Assembly: GCF_001006785.1 (NCBI RefSeq)
Contig: NZ_CDHO01000003.1
Coordinates: 1,736,001 to 1,800,000 of the forward strand
DNA: 64,000 nt
Origin: Hyphomicrobium_B sp001006785
GTDB lineage: Bacteria; Pseudomonadota; Alphaproteobacteria; Rhizobiales; Hyphomicrobiaceae
Direction of reading: 5' to 3'
This document shows, piece after piece, positions 8,699 to 17,173 of this stretch (the stretch's first letter is position 1; every line of letters begins with the position of its first letter). The position numbers and the translations under genes were made by a program. A model generated the notes under the pieces. That model had not been told where the DNA came from, did no database searches, and saw only the letters and a program-made list of their open reading frames with translations.

Positions 8699-9369
8699 GC
8701 AAAGGCAAGTCCAGGCGTCCGAGTGAAAAAAGCCTGAGGAAGGCAGTGCTCGACACGGCGCTCGCGATGAGTTCCTCTGGCCTTTCGCCGGGACGATCCG
8801 GAAACGTGTCCTGCCGCTTCGATGATGGCATGCTGATCACACCCTCCGGTGTGCGTTATGACGGCATAGATCCCGACGACATCGTTTTCGTTTCAGCCGA
8901 CGGCAGCGTTCCCGACGATCGCCAGACCCCGTCGACCGAATGGCATTTTCATCTGGCGGCCTATCGCGCGCGTCCCGATCGCTTCGCCGTCGTCCACACG
9001 CACTCGATGCACGCGACAGTTCTCGCCTGCGCGCACCGCGCGATCCCGGCATTTCACTACATGGTCGGCGTTGCGGGCGGGAAAGACATTCCGTGCGTTC
9101 CTTACGCCACCTTCGGCACCGCGGAGCTGGCGCGTCACGTCGCGACCGGATTGCAAGACCGCGACGCGTGCCTGATGGCGAACCACGGACAGATCGCGAT
9201 CGGCCCGACGCTCGGCCATGCGCTGGAGCTTGCCGCCGAAGTCGAGGCACTGTCCGAGCAATACTACAAGGTGCTGACCCTCGGCCCCGCGAACATCTTG
9301 AACGACGACGAGATGGCGCTGCTGCTCGACAAGTTCAAAACCTACGGCCGCAACGTCGCCGAAAAGTAA
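8695..9369 (+). CDS. ald2: class II aldolase, probable 5-(methylthio)ribulose-1-phosphate aldolase
   Basis: 224 residues; the ATG overlaps the mtnA stop (ATGA). Class II aldolase/adducin features are present: an SGNVSCR loop, the zinc-site histidines in VVHTHSMHATV and in MANHGQIAIG, and a conserved Glu in TEWHFH. MtnB dehydratase and fuculose aldolase belong to the same fold. In Rhodospirillum rubrum and some E. coli an Ald2 aldolase beside mtnA splits methylthioribulose-1-phosphate into DHAP and methylthioacetaldehyde. No mtnB, mtnC or mtnD neighbour is seen here, so I favour the aldolase. Substrate assignment is by context. Confidence 0.8.
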   Translation: MSKGKSRRPSEKSLRKAVLDTALAMSSSGLSPGRSGNVSCRFDDGMLITPSGVRYDGIDPDDIVFVSADGSVPDDRQTPSTEWHFHLAAYRARPDRFAVVHTHSMHATVLACAHRAIPAFHYMVGVAGGKDIPCVPYATFGTAELARHVATGLQDRDACLMANHGQIAIGPTLGHALELAAEVEALSEQYYKVLTLGPANILNDDEMALLLDKFKTYGRNVAEK

Positions 9370-9518
9370 TTCGCCGTAGGCGTCATGCTGATCAACTCGA
9401 TCAGCTCCGCTTATCATAATAAGATTTTGTTATCAGAAACGCTGAGCAAACGGATTGGTCTTTAAAATCTTTCTGATGTTTGGTCGCCCTCGTTGGAAAT
9501 TCGAGGATGACGTTACCA

Positions 9519-10994
9519 ATGACAGACACGACCAAGCTCACGACGTCCGCTGGCGCGCCCGTCGCCGATAATCAGAACTCTCTGTCCGCCGGCGCACGCG
9601 GCCCGTTGCTGCTTCAGGATTATCAGCTGCTCGAAAAGCTCGCGCACCAGAACCGTGAGCGCATTCCCGAGCGCGTTGTTCATGCCAAAGGCTGGGGGGC
9701 GTTCGGCACGCTCACCGTGACGCAGGATATCTCGAAGTATACGCACGCCAAGCTGTTCGATGCGATCGGCAAGAAGACCGACCTCCTGATCCGCTTCTCG
9801 ACCGTTGCCGGTGAACTCGGCGCCGCCGACGCGGAACGCGACGTGCGCGGTTTCTCGATCAAGTTTTACACCTCCGAAGGTAACTGGGATCTCGTCGGCA
9901 ATAACACGCCGGTCTTCTTCGTGCGCGACCCGTTGAAGTTCCCGGACTTCATCCACACGCAGAAGCGACACCCGAAAACCAACCTTCGCTCGCCGACGGC
10001 GATGTGGGACTTCTGGTCATTGTCGCCGGAAAGCCTGCATCAGGTGACGATCCTGTTTTCCGATCGCGGCTGCCCGACCGGCGTCCGCCATATGAACGGC
10101 TATGGCTCGCACACGTACTCATTCCTGAACGCTGCCGGCGAGCGCTACTGGGTGAAGTTCCACTTCAAGACCCTGCAGGGCCATCAGCATCACACGAATG
10201 CCGAAGCCGCGGAGCTCATCGGCAAAACGCGCGAGAGCTATCAGGAAGATCTCTTCGGCTCGATCGAGAAGGGAGACTTCCCGAAGTGGCGCATGTTCGT
10301 GCAGATCATGCCGGAAGCGGACGCCGACAAAACGTCCTACAATCCGTTTGACCTGACGAAAGTCTGGCCGCACGCCGATTATCCGTTGATCGAAGTCGGC
10401 ATCGTCGAACTGAACCGCAACGCGGACAACTATTTCGCCGAGATCGAGCAGGCCGCGTTCTCGCCGTCGAACATCATTCCCGGCATCGGCTTTTCGCCGG
10501 ACAAGATGCTTCAGGCGCGCATTTTCTCGTATGCGGATGCGCACCGTCATCGCCTCGGTACGCATTACGAGGCATTGCCCGTCAACGCTCCGAAGTGCCC
10601 CGTGCATCATTATCATAAGGACGGCGCGATGCGGTTCTTCCGCAACGACACCGGCAATCCCGACGCCTACTACGAGCCGAATTCGTTTGGTGGGCCGAAG
10701 GAAACGCCTGCGTACAAGGAGCCGCCGCTCAAGATCTCGGGCGATGCCGACCGCTACAATCATCGTCTCGGCAACGACGACTACACGCAGCCTGGCAACC
10801 TGTTCCGCCTGTTGACGCCGGATGGCCGCGAACGCCTGATGGACAACATCGCAGCCGCGATGCAGGGCGTGCCGGCGTTCATCATCGAGCGCCAGGTCGC
10901 GCGCTTCGCGAAATGTGATCCGGCATACGGTGCGGGCGTCGCGAAGCGTATGGGCGTGTCAGTGCCGTCGGCGCGAGCCGAAGCGGCCGAGTAA
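9519..10994 (+). CDS. katA: catalase (haem, small-subunit clade)
   Basis: About 491 residues from the ATG at 9519; an ATG at 9507 is also possible, and a GAGG lies between them at 9503-9506. The catalytic His is in ERVVHAKGWGAFG, the distal Asn in NNTPVFFVRDP, and the haem-ligand Tyr in RIFSYADAHRHRLG. Length and the GAPVADNQNSLSAG start match typical monofunctional catalases. It removes hydrogen peroxide in the cytoplasm. It stands alone, preceded by an AT-rich stretch at 9411-9440 and followed by a terminator at 11037. Confidence 0.96.
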   Translation: MTDTTKLTTSAGAPVADNQNSLSAGARGPLLLQDYQLLEKLAHQNRERIPERVVHAKGWGAFGTLTVTQDISKYTHAKLFDAIGKKTDLLIRFSTVAGELGAADAERDVRGFSIKFYTSEGNWDLVGNNTPVFFVRDPLKFPDFIHTQKRHPKTNLRSPTAMWDFWSLSPESLHQVTILFSDRGCPTGVRHMNGYGSHTYSFLNAAGERYWVKFHFKTLQGHQHHTNAEAAELIGKTRESYQEDLFGSIEKGDFPKWRMFVQIMPEADADKTSYNPFDLTKVWPHADYPLIEVGIVELNRNADNYFAEIEQAAFSPSNIIPGIGFSPDKMLQARIFSYADAHRHRLGTHYEALPVNAPKCPVHHYHKDGAMRFFRNDTGNPDAYYEPNSFGGPKETPAYKEPPLKISGDADRYNHRLGNDDYTQPGNLFRLLTPDGRERLMDNIAAAMQGVPAFIIERQVARFAKCDPAYGAGVAKRMGVSVPSARAEAAE

Positions 10995-11036
10995 CGCGCC
11001 GCTGGTTTCGCGAGCAAAATAAGCCGAACTTGAGTT

Positions 11037-11071
11037 GTCGCCTCGGCCCCAAGCCGGGGCGACCGCTTTTT
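11037..11071 (+). terminator. rho-independent terminator after the catalase gene
   Basis: A GTCGCC...GGCGAC stem (11037-11063) with an inner CGGC/GCCG pairing is followed by CGCTTTTTA. It lies about 42 bases after the catalase stop. Confidence 0.8.
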
Positions 11072-11153
11072 AGTGAGTGCGATGCTGCGAAACTTCCGAT
11101 GCCGTTGCGCGTTGCTCCGACGAAGTTCGATGGAATCTTCAAGGAGACAAGCG

Positions 11154-11459
11154 ATGCCCCGAGGCGATAAATCCTCATACACCGCAAAGCAAAAACGCAA
11201 AGCCGAACACATCGAGGAAGGCTACGAGAAGCGCGGCATCGGCCAGAGCGAAGCCGAACGCCGGGCCTGGGCGACCGTGAACAAGGAAAGCGGCGGCGGC
11301 AACAAGAGCGGTTCGGGTCGCGGAAAAAAGGACACGAACGTCTCGTCGAAACGCGGCGGTAAAATCGGCGGCAAGGCGGCAGCGTCTCGCCCGGCCGCAG
11401 CCCGCAGCGCCTCCGCACGTAAGGCCGCCGCGACGCGCAAACGCCGCGCCGCGCGGTAG
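11154..11459 (+). CDS. small basic conserved protein (so-called plasmid stabilization-type)
   Basis: 101 residues. The ATG at 11154 has AAGGAG seven bases upstream. The N-terminal half (MPRGDKSSYTAKQKRKAEHI, then EEGYEKRGIGQSEAERRAWA and TVNKESGGG) is a motif that recurs in many proteobacterial short proteins, often labelled plasmid stabilization without proof. The C-terminal half is a low-complexity Ala/Arg/Lys/Ser tail, like a nucleic-acid-binding tail. Function unknown. It is convergent with the DUF3297 gene. Confidence 0.8.
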   Translation: MPRGDKSSYTAKQKRKAEHIEEGYEKRGIGQSEAERRAWATVNKESGGGNKSGSGRGKKDTNVSSKRGGKIGGKAAASRPAAARSASARKAAATRKRRAAR

Positions 11460-11471
11460 ATCCGCGAGTAG

Positions 11472-11714
11472 CTACTCGGCAGTTCTGAAATACGGCTCGA
11501 CCTTGCCCTTGAGCTTCAAGGTCATGGGTCGGCCGGCGCGGTCCTTGGCGTTCCCAGCCGCGACACGAACCCACCCTTCGCTGACGCAGTATTCTTCGAC
11601 GTTCGTCTTCTCGACGTCGTTGAAGCGGATGCCGATGTCGCGTTTCAAAAGCTCCTCATCGTAGAAGGGGCTTTTCGGGTCGTTGGACAGGCGATCGGGC
11701 AGCGTGTCGGTCAT
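11472..11714 (-). CDS. DUF3297 family protein
   Basis: 80 residues. The sequence pattern (DRLSNDPKSPFYDEELL, then GIRFNDVEKTNVEEYCVSEG and LKLKGKVEPYF) is that of the small DUF3297 family, which is widespread and has no assigned role. It follows ychF by 23 bases on the same strand, so it may be the last gene of the rplY-pth-ychF run. Confidence 0.88.
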   Translation of the reverse strand: MTDTLPDRLSNDPKSPFYDEELLKRDIGIRFNDVEKTNVEEYCVSEGWVRVAAGNAKDRAGRPMTLKLKGKVEPYFRTAE

Positions 11715-11737
11715 GGCCGATTATCCTAGGAAGTATC

Positions 11738-12835
11738 TTAGTTTGCGAACCTGAAGTGCATGACGTCGCCATCCTGGACGACATACTCTTTGCCTTCCAG
11801 CCGCATTTTTCCCGCTTCCTTGGCCCCCGCTTCGCCGTTACCGGAAACATAGTCGGCGTAGGCGATCGTTTCCGCGCGGATGAAGCCTTTTTCGAAATCG
11901 GTATGAATGACGCCTGCGGCCTGCGGACCTTTGGTTCCGCGTGTGATCGTCCAGGCGCGCGCTTCCTTCGGCCCGACGGTGAAATACGTCACGAGATCGA
12001 GCAGCGAATAGCCCGCGCGGATCAGTCGATTGAGGCCCGGTTCGTCGAGACCCATTTCCGCAAGGAACGCATCGCGATCTTCTGGAGCAAGCCCCGCGAA
12101 CTCGCTTTCGATCTTCGCGGAGATGATGACGACGGCCGCGCCTTCGGCCTTCGCGCGCTCTTCAACTTGCTTCGAATAAGCGTTGCCGTGGGCCGCCGCG
12201 CTTTCCTCGACGTTGCAGACGTAAACGACCGGCTTCGAGGTCAGCAGCTGCAGCGCGCGAAAAGCTGGCATTTCTTCCGGCGTCATGGCGGCGAGGCGCG
12301 CAGGCCTGCCCTCGCGGAGCAGCAGCAGCGGCTTCTCCATGACGGCGAATTGCGCCTTCGCTTCCTTGTCGCCGGTCTTCGCCTTTTTCTCGATTTGCGA
12401 GACACGCTTTTCGAGGCTTTCGAGATCGGCGAGCATCAGCTCTGTTTCGACGACGTCGGCATCGGCCAGCGGATCGATGCGATTTTCAACGTGCGTGATG
12501 TCGTCGTCGACGAAGCAGCGCAGCACGTAGGCGACGGCGTCGACCTCGCGGATGTGCGAAAGGAATTTATTGCCGAGACCTTCGCCCTTCGATGCGCCGC
12601 GCACGAGGCCCGCGATATCGACGAAGGTCAAGCGCGTCGGAATGATCTCTTTGCTGCCCGCGATCTTGGCGAGCGTTTCCAACCGCGCGTCGGGAACGGC
12701 GACTTCGCCGACGTTCGGCTCGATCGTGCAAAACGGATAGTTCGCAGCTTCCGCCGCAGCCGTCTGCGTCAGCGCATTGAAGAGGGTCGACTTGCCGACG
12801 TTCGGCAGGCCGACGATACCGCATTTAAAGCCCAT
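11738..12835 (-). CDS. ychF: redox-responsive GTPase/ATPase YchF
   Basis: 365 residues, the standard length. The P-loop GLPNVGKST is at residues 8-16, DIAGLVRGASKGEGLGN gives the G3/switch region, and the G4 position carries NVEE instead of NKxD, which is what lets YchF use ATP. A coiled-coil region (LADLESLEKRVSQIEKK) and the C-terminal TGS domain (FTVGPKEARAWTI) are present. YchF is a ribosome-associated Obg-family NTPase. Its place after pth is common in bacteria. Confidence 0.97.
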   Translation of the reverse strand: MGFKCGIVGLPNVGKSTLFNALTQTAAAEAANYPFCTIEPNVGEVAVPDARLETLAKIAGSKEIIPTRLTFVDIAGLVRGASKGEGLGNKFLSHIREVDAVAYVLRCFVDDDITHVENRIDPLADADVVETELMLADLESLEKRVSQIEKKAKTGDKEAKAQFAVMEKPLLLLREGRPARLAAMTPEEMPAFRALQLLTSKPVVYVCNVEESAAAHGNAYSKQVEERAKAEGAAVVIISAKIESEFAGLAPEDRDAFLAEMGLDEPGLNRLIRAGYSLLDLVTYFTVGPKEARAWTITRGTKGPQAAGVIHTDFEKGFIRAETIAYADYVSGNGEAGAKEAGKMRLEGKEYVVQDGDVMHFRFAN

Positions 12836-12949
12836 AGTTCGGAGAATTCCGCCCGAGTGAGTTGCGAGGTGATGGAAGGTGATGGCCGTGGGTTAAGCGA
12901 GACGCGCCGCCTTGTGAAGCGAAATCGGCCGCGCGTGCGGCCCTTTGGC

Positions 12950-13684
12950 TCACTTCTTGTACTTGGCGAACGCAAACGTCGAATAACGGTCGGGGCTCGG
13001 CAGGTTGATTGTGTCCGACATTGCGTCCGCGAGCGCCTCGGAAATGTGCGTGCCGTCGTCCGCCTTCCGCACCGCGATGACGATGAACGGCCGCTGCCAG
13101 CTCGTATCCGCGTCTTCGCACTCGAGGCAGGGCTCGATGTAGCGGCCGAGGTTCAGCGTCCACATCGGAACGTCTCCGCCGAGCGCTTCGCGCACCCATT
13201 GCGCGATCCGTTCGGCTCGCAACCCGCCACGCTGTTCCTCGCGCTCGACCGCGCCTTCCTGACTGGCAAGACCGACCGCGATCAGCCCGCGAGCCGAGCC
13301 GAGACCTTGCCGAAGCTGCGGCGCTAGCACTTCCGTTTGAATGTCGTCCGGCGACAGGCGGCGATCGAATTTCTCGAGTTCCGTCGTCGAGCCGCGAACC
13401 CAGCCATAGTCTTTGGTCAGCACGACGACGTCGAACAGCGCGCGCCGCCCGGCCCGGTCGGCGCCTTCGACCGGAAACACCAGCGTGCGTTCGTTCCACC
13501 GCTTCGCGATGATCCGCTTCACGCCGCTCTTGTCTTTGGTGTTCGAACGATACGCATCCCACGCGACGTTGCCGAAAACGCCAAGCGTGAACAGCAGCGC
13601 CAGTGCGCCGATCGCAAGATTGAGGCGGCTGCCGAGAGGCGACGCGAGCCAGCCCGGACGGGCTTCCGCTTGGTAATCGGTCAT
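12950..13684 (-). CDS. membrane-anchored protein of unknown function
   Basis: 244 residues from the ATG at 13684, with GAGG seven bases upstream. One N-terminal membrane helix (about residues 19-42) is followed by a probably periplasmic region of about 200 residues. The central part (DIQTEVLAPQLRQGL, then GLIAVGLASQEG and RAERIAQWVREAL) has the helix-strand-helix pattern of OmpA-like domains, but the resemblance is weak and I do not assign it. It sits between pth and ychF on the same strand. Function unknown. Confidence 0.75.
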   Translation of the reverse strand: MTDYQAEARPGWLASPLGSRLNLAIGALALLFTLGVFGNVAWDAYRSNTKDKSGVKRIIAKRWNERTLVFPVEGADRAGRRALFDVVVLTKDYGWVRGSTTELEKFDRRLSPDDIQTEVLAPQLRQGLGSARGLIAVGLASQEGAVEREEQRGGLRAERIAQWVREALGGDVPMWTLNLGRYIEPCLECEDADTSWQRPFIVIAVRKADDGTHISEALADAMSDTINLPSPDRYSTFAFAKYKK

Positions 13685-13726
13685 CGGCAAACCTCAACGC
13701 TCGAACTTGTGCCCCGGCGAAACGCG

Positions 13727-14470
13727 TTACGCGTCGCCATCTCCCGACTTTCGCGCACCGAGCCATTTTTTCAGGTTCTCGGCAAGCGCCGATTGCCGTT
13801 TGGAGGAGCGTTCTCCGGACGGGTGTGACGTGGACGCCGGTTTTTTGACGGGCGGCCGAGCCTCATCCTCGGATGCGTCCTTGGTTTTCTTGGGCGCAGG
13901 CTCGGCATAAAGCGATTTCGCGACGTCGCTCAGGAAGCGTGAGTCATCGCCTTTCGCGAGATAGGGCGCGGCGTCCGAAACGGCGTCGAGAAGATCCGAC
14001 AGCCACCCGCGTTCCGATTTCGCGAAATCGTTGAGCACGTAATGGACGACGGCATCCTTGGCGCCCGGATGGCCGATGCCGAGACGCACGCGCTTGTAAT
14101 CATTTTCGAGGTGCGCCGAGATCGAGCGCAGGCCGTTGTGACCCGCGTTGCCGCCGCCCGCTTTCACCTTCACCTTGCCCGGCGCAAGATCGAGTTCGTC
14201 GTGGAAGACGTAGACGTCGGATATGGGGATCCTGAGAAAGCGCTGCGCTTCGCCGACCGAGCGGCCGCTTTCGTTCATGTACGTTTCGGGCTTCAGCAGC
14301 AGAACGCGGTCCGTGCCGATCGTGCCTTCCGAAACAAGTCCTTGGAATTTCTTCCGCCAAGGCGCGAAGCCGTGACGCTCTGCGATGCGGTCGAGCGCCA
14401 GAAAGCCGATGTTGTGACGGTTGGCGCTGTACTTTTCACCGGGGTTACCGAGGCCGACGAAGAGCTTCAT
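13727..14470 (-). CDS. pth: peptidyl-tRNA hydrolase
   Basis: 247 residues from the ATG at 14470. The N-terminus KLFVGLGNPGEKY, the catalytic His in NRHNIGFLALD, the Asp in FHDELDLAPGK and GGGNAGHNGLRSI are family hallmarks. It recycles peptidyl-tRNA that falls off ribosomes. The core ends near residue 190; the rest is a charged Lys/Ser/Ala tail longer than in E. coli (194 residues). It lies 134 bases after rplY, a very common pairing, with a terminator between them. Confidence 0.96.
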   Translation of the reverse strand: MKLFVGLGNPGEKYSANRHNIGFLALDRIAERHGFAPWRKKFQGLVSEGTIGTDRVLLLKPETYMNESGRSVGEAQRFLRIPISDVYVFHDELDLAPGKVKVKAGGGNAGHNGLRSISAHLENDYKRVRLGIGHPGAKDAVVHYVLNDFAKSERGWLSDLLDAVSDAAPYLAKGDDSRFLSDVAKSLYAEPAPKKTKDASEDEARPPVKKPASTSHPSGERSSKRQSALAENLKKWLGARKSGDGDA

Positions 14471-14549
14471 TTTTGCTTGCGCCTTCCGACTCGCCTCCGG
14501 CGACGGAGCTGGCGGCCGGCTCCCTGAAGGGGCGTCGCCAGATACAACT

Positions 14550-14590
14550 AAAAACAAGGCCCGGCGACCGCCCTCGAGAGGGAGTCGCCG
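14550..14590 (-). terminator. terminator after rplY
   Basis: On the minus strand a CGGCGAC...GTCGCCG stem encloses CCCT-CTCG-AGGG pairing and is followed by GGCCTTGTTTTT. It lies between rplY and pth, so pth probably receives only read-through or has its own start. Confidence 0.7.
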
Positions 14591-14604
14591 AGCCCAAGTT
14601 TATC

Positions 14605-15333
14605 TTACTTCTTCGCGGCAGGTTTTGCGGCAGCAGGCTTAGCAGCGGCCGGAGCCGCGCCCTTCGCTGCAGGAGCAGCGGCCTTGCCGGCAGCGGCCGG
14701 AGCCGCACCCTTCGCATCGGCAGGAGCAGCAGCGTCAGACGCCGACGACGCGGAGTCGTCATCGCCCTTCAGCGCGCCTGCGATCGTTGCGATCGTGAAA
14801 TCGCGGTTCTTGATCACCGGCGTCACGCCTTCCGGCATGTTGACGGTCGAAATGTGGATCGAGCGTCCGATCTCGAGGCCTTCGAGGTTGATCTCGAAGA
14901 AGCGCGGAATCTTGTCGTACGGTGCAAAGACTTCCACGTCGTGGCGCACGATGTTGAGCACACCGCCGCGCTTCAAGCCGGGCGAGAGCGTCTCGTTCAC
15001 GAAGTGCATCGGAATCGAAACCCGAATGACGCCGTCTTTGCCGACGCGCTGGAAATCGACATGCAACGGCGTGTCGCGAACGGGATCGACCTGCACGTCG
15101 CGAGCAAGCACGATGTGCTTCGTGCCTTCGACATCGAGTTCGATCGCAGTCGAGGTGAAGTGGCCACGCAGGACCTGCTTCCACAGCTCGTTGTATTCGA
15201 GGTTGATCGTTTCCGGGGTTTCTTGGTTGCCGTAAATGACGGCAGGTACATTTCCATCGCGGCGAGCTTGGCGTGCGGCCCCCTTGCCTGCACGCGGGCG
15301 CGCCGTAGCCTTGAGCGTGATGAGCTCAGACAT
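14605..15333 (-). CDS. rplY: 50S ribosomal protein L25/general stress protein Ctc
   Basis: 242 residues. The N-terminal L25 domain starts with the basic RAGKGAARQARRDGNVPAVI and is followed by the TL5 beta domain (PLHVDFQRVGKDGVIRVSIP). The last 45 residues are a repetitive Ala/Lys/Pro tail (AAPAAAGKAAAPAAKGAAP), as in many alphaproteobacterial Ctc proteins. It binds 5S rRNA in the large subunit. The gene is divergent from the Zur-like regulator across about 270 bases. Confidence 0.96.
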   Translation of the reverse strand: MSELITLKATARPRAGKGAARQARRDGNVPAVIYGNQETPETINLEYNELWKQVLRGHFTSTAIELDVEGTKHIVLARDVQVDPVRDTPLHVDFQRVGKDGVIRVSIPMHFVNETLSPGLKRGGVLNIVRHDVEVFAPYDKIPRFFEINLEGLEIGRSIHISTVNMPEGVTPVIKNRDFTIATIAGALKGDDDSASSASDAAAPADAKGAAPAAAGKAAAPAAKGAAPAAAKPAAAKPAAKK

Positions 15334-15604
15334 GGCATCGTCTCCGAGTGTTATGCTCTCTCCGCCTATCGGAAAGAGCCAAAAGCCGCGAACCGGCCTC
15401 CAAGGGTGCCGTGCGGCGTCTCAGGAATGTCTTCATGAGATGGCGGGTGTATAACCGGGCTTGGCGGCACGCGCAATGCTTGCCGGCCGGGTCCCTGCGT
15501 CAGCCTTTACTTCGAGCAGACTGGAAAGTTACCCCGGAAATCAGCATATTAGTCTGGCGCCGTAGAAAATGTGGACGATTCGTCCGGCAGGCCGAGGTCT
15601 GGAG

Positions 15605-16030
15605 ATGCCGCAAAGTATGGTCCGAAAGCCTTCCAAGCGCCGGAGTGCGGCCGATCAGGACAAGATTATCGTCGAAGCCCTGCGCGACGTCGGCCGCCCG
15701 CTCAGCGCCTATGAGTTGATCGAAAAGGTCCGCGTCAAAGGCGTCAGCGCCCCGCCGACTGTTTATAGGGCTCTACAACGCTTGATCGACGACGGCCTCG
15801 CGCACCGGCTCGAAAGCCTGAACGCTTTCGTCGCTTGCGAGCACCCGCACCACCAGGGCAAGGCCGTGTTCGCCATCTGTGACGCCTGCGGGACGGTTAA
15901 GGAATTCGACAGCCCTGCCGCGGTCAAAAGCCTTCAGAGCTGGGCGGGCAAGAACGACTTCAAGGTTCGTTCGATGACGATGGAATTGCGCGGCCGTTGC
16001 GCGGCTTGCGCGTCAGGCGGCATCGACTGA
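15605..16030 (+). CDS. zur: Fur-family transcriptional regulator, Zur-like
   Basis: 141 residues from the ATG at 15605, with GAGG seven bases upstream; an ATG at 15617 is also possible. A winged-helix domain (PLSAYELIEKVRVKGVSAPP, then TVYRALQRLIDDGLAHR) precedes a metal-binding half with HPHHQGKAVF, CDACG and a C-terminal CAAC. The paired CxxC motifs are the structural zinc site of the family. The pattern around ICDACGTVKEF is closer to Zur than to Fur or Irr. It would repress zinc uptake genes; no zinc transporter is seen nearby, so the ligand is inferred. Confidence 0.85.
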   Translation: MPQSMVRKPSKRRSAADQDKIIVEALRDVGRPLSAYELIEKVRVKGVSAPPTVYRALQRLIDDGLAHRLESLNAFVACEHPHHQGKAVFAICDACGTVKEFDSPAAVKSLQSWAGKNDFKVRSMTMELRGRCAACASGGID

Positions 16031-16062
16031 GCGCCGCCCGTTCCGCGCGTTTCCACCTAGCC

Positions 16063-17067
16063 CTACATGTCGAGCACGATGCGATAGCGCGCCTTGCCGT
16101 CGAGCAGGTGCTGCATCGCGTCGTTCACCTTTGCCAGCGGGAAGTGTTCCGTCTGCGGCAAGATGTTGTGACGCGCAGCAAAGTTCAGCATCTGCGCGGT
16201 CGTCGTCGGCGCACCGTTAGGCGAACCTGAAACGCTCCGCTGCGTCATGATGATGTCGAATGCGTGCACCGGAATGGGTTCCAGAACCGCGCCGACGAAA
16301 TGCAGCCGGCCTTTCGGCCTGAGCGTCGCCAGCATGGCGCGCCAGTCGAGCGGCACGTTGACGGTCACGATCAGCAGATCGAGCGTGCCCGCCGCTTTCT
16401 TGATCGCGTCTTCATTGCGCGAGTTGACGATGTTATGCGCTCCGAAACCGCGCGCTTCATCGGCTTTGGAATCGTTGGAGGTGAAAGCGGTCACTTCGCA
16501 GCCCCACGCCTTGGCAAACTGCAAAGCGAGGTGCCCGAGACCGCCGATGCCGACAACGCCGACACGATCCGTCGGACGCACGTCAAAGGCGCGGAAAGGC
16601 GTGAACACGGTGACGCCGCCGCACATCAGAGGTCCCGCATCTCGGGCGCTGAGCCCATCCGGAATGGGAGCCGCCCAAGGCCACTGCACGCGGACGCGAT
16701 CGGCGAAGCCTCCGTGGCGGCCAACGATGGTCGCCTGACCTTGTGGACAAAGATTGCCGTCGCCTGAAACGCACTGCTCGCAGTGCATGCAGTTGCCGGA
16801 TGCCCAGCCGATGCCGACGCGCTGGCCGACCGTCAGTCCTTTGGCGTTCGAGCCGAGAGCGACGACCTTGCCGATCACCTCGTGTCCCGGAACGATCGGA
16901 TATGTCGTGATGCCCCACTCGTTGCTCATCATCGACGCATCGGAATGGCAGATGCCGCAATGCTCGACAGCAACCTCGACGTCGTCGGCGCCGAGAGGGC
17001 CCGGATCGTATTCGAACGGTTCGAGAGGACGGTTCGCCGCTGTCGCGGCCCAGCCTTTGATTGTCAT
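16063..17067 (-). CDS. zinc-dependent NAD(P)-dependent alcohol dehydrogenase
   Basis: 334 residues, medium-chain dehydrogenase/reductase. The catalytic zinc ligands are in EHCGICHSD and PGHEVIG, the structural zinc Cys in NCMHCEQCVSGDGNLC, and the nucleotide fold in GVVGIGGLGHLALQFAKAWG. The arrangement resembles YahK/cinnamyl-alcohol-type aldehyde reductases, which prefer NADPH. Substrate unknown; reduction of aliphatic or aromatic aldehydes is likely. It is convergent with the Zur-like gene and 106 bases downstream of the barrel-protein gene on the same strand. Confidence 0.92.
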   Translation of the reverse strand: MTIKGWAATAANRPLEPFEYDPGPLGADDVEVAVEHCGICHSDASMMSNEWGITTYPIVPGHEVIGKVVALGSNAKGLTVGQRVGIGWASGNCMHCEQCVSGDGNLCPQGQATIVGRHGGFADRVRVQWPWAAPIPDGLSARDAGPLMCGGVTVFTPFRAFDVRPTDRVGVVGIGGLGHLALQFAKAWGCEVTAFTSNDSKADEARGFGAHNIVNSRNEDAIKKAAGTLDLLIVTVNVPLDWRAMLATLRPKGRLHFVGAVLEPIPVHAFDIIMTQRSVSGSPNGAPTTTAQMLNFAARHNILPQTEHFPLAKVNDAMQHLLDGKARYRIVLDM

Positions 17068-17173
17068 ATATCGATCCTCATTTCACGACTTGCGATTGGG
17101 ATGATTGCGGCGCGCGAGGGTTATCAATTTAATCCGCTTGGCGCCGGTCTTTTTGCAAAATGGTCTGCGAGAT

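Noticed and set aside
11154..11459. Plasmid stabilization (toxin-antitoxin) protein
   Set aside because: The label is common for this family but no partner gene exists here and the sequence shows no toxin or antitoxin fold.
11756..13327. A 523-codon plus-strand frame opposite ychF and its upstream neighbour
   Set aside because: It is antisense to ychF (all motifs intact) and has biased Arg/Asp/Phe composition.
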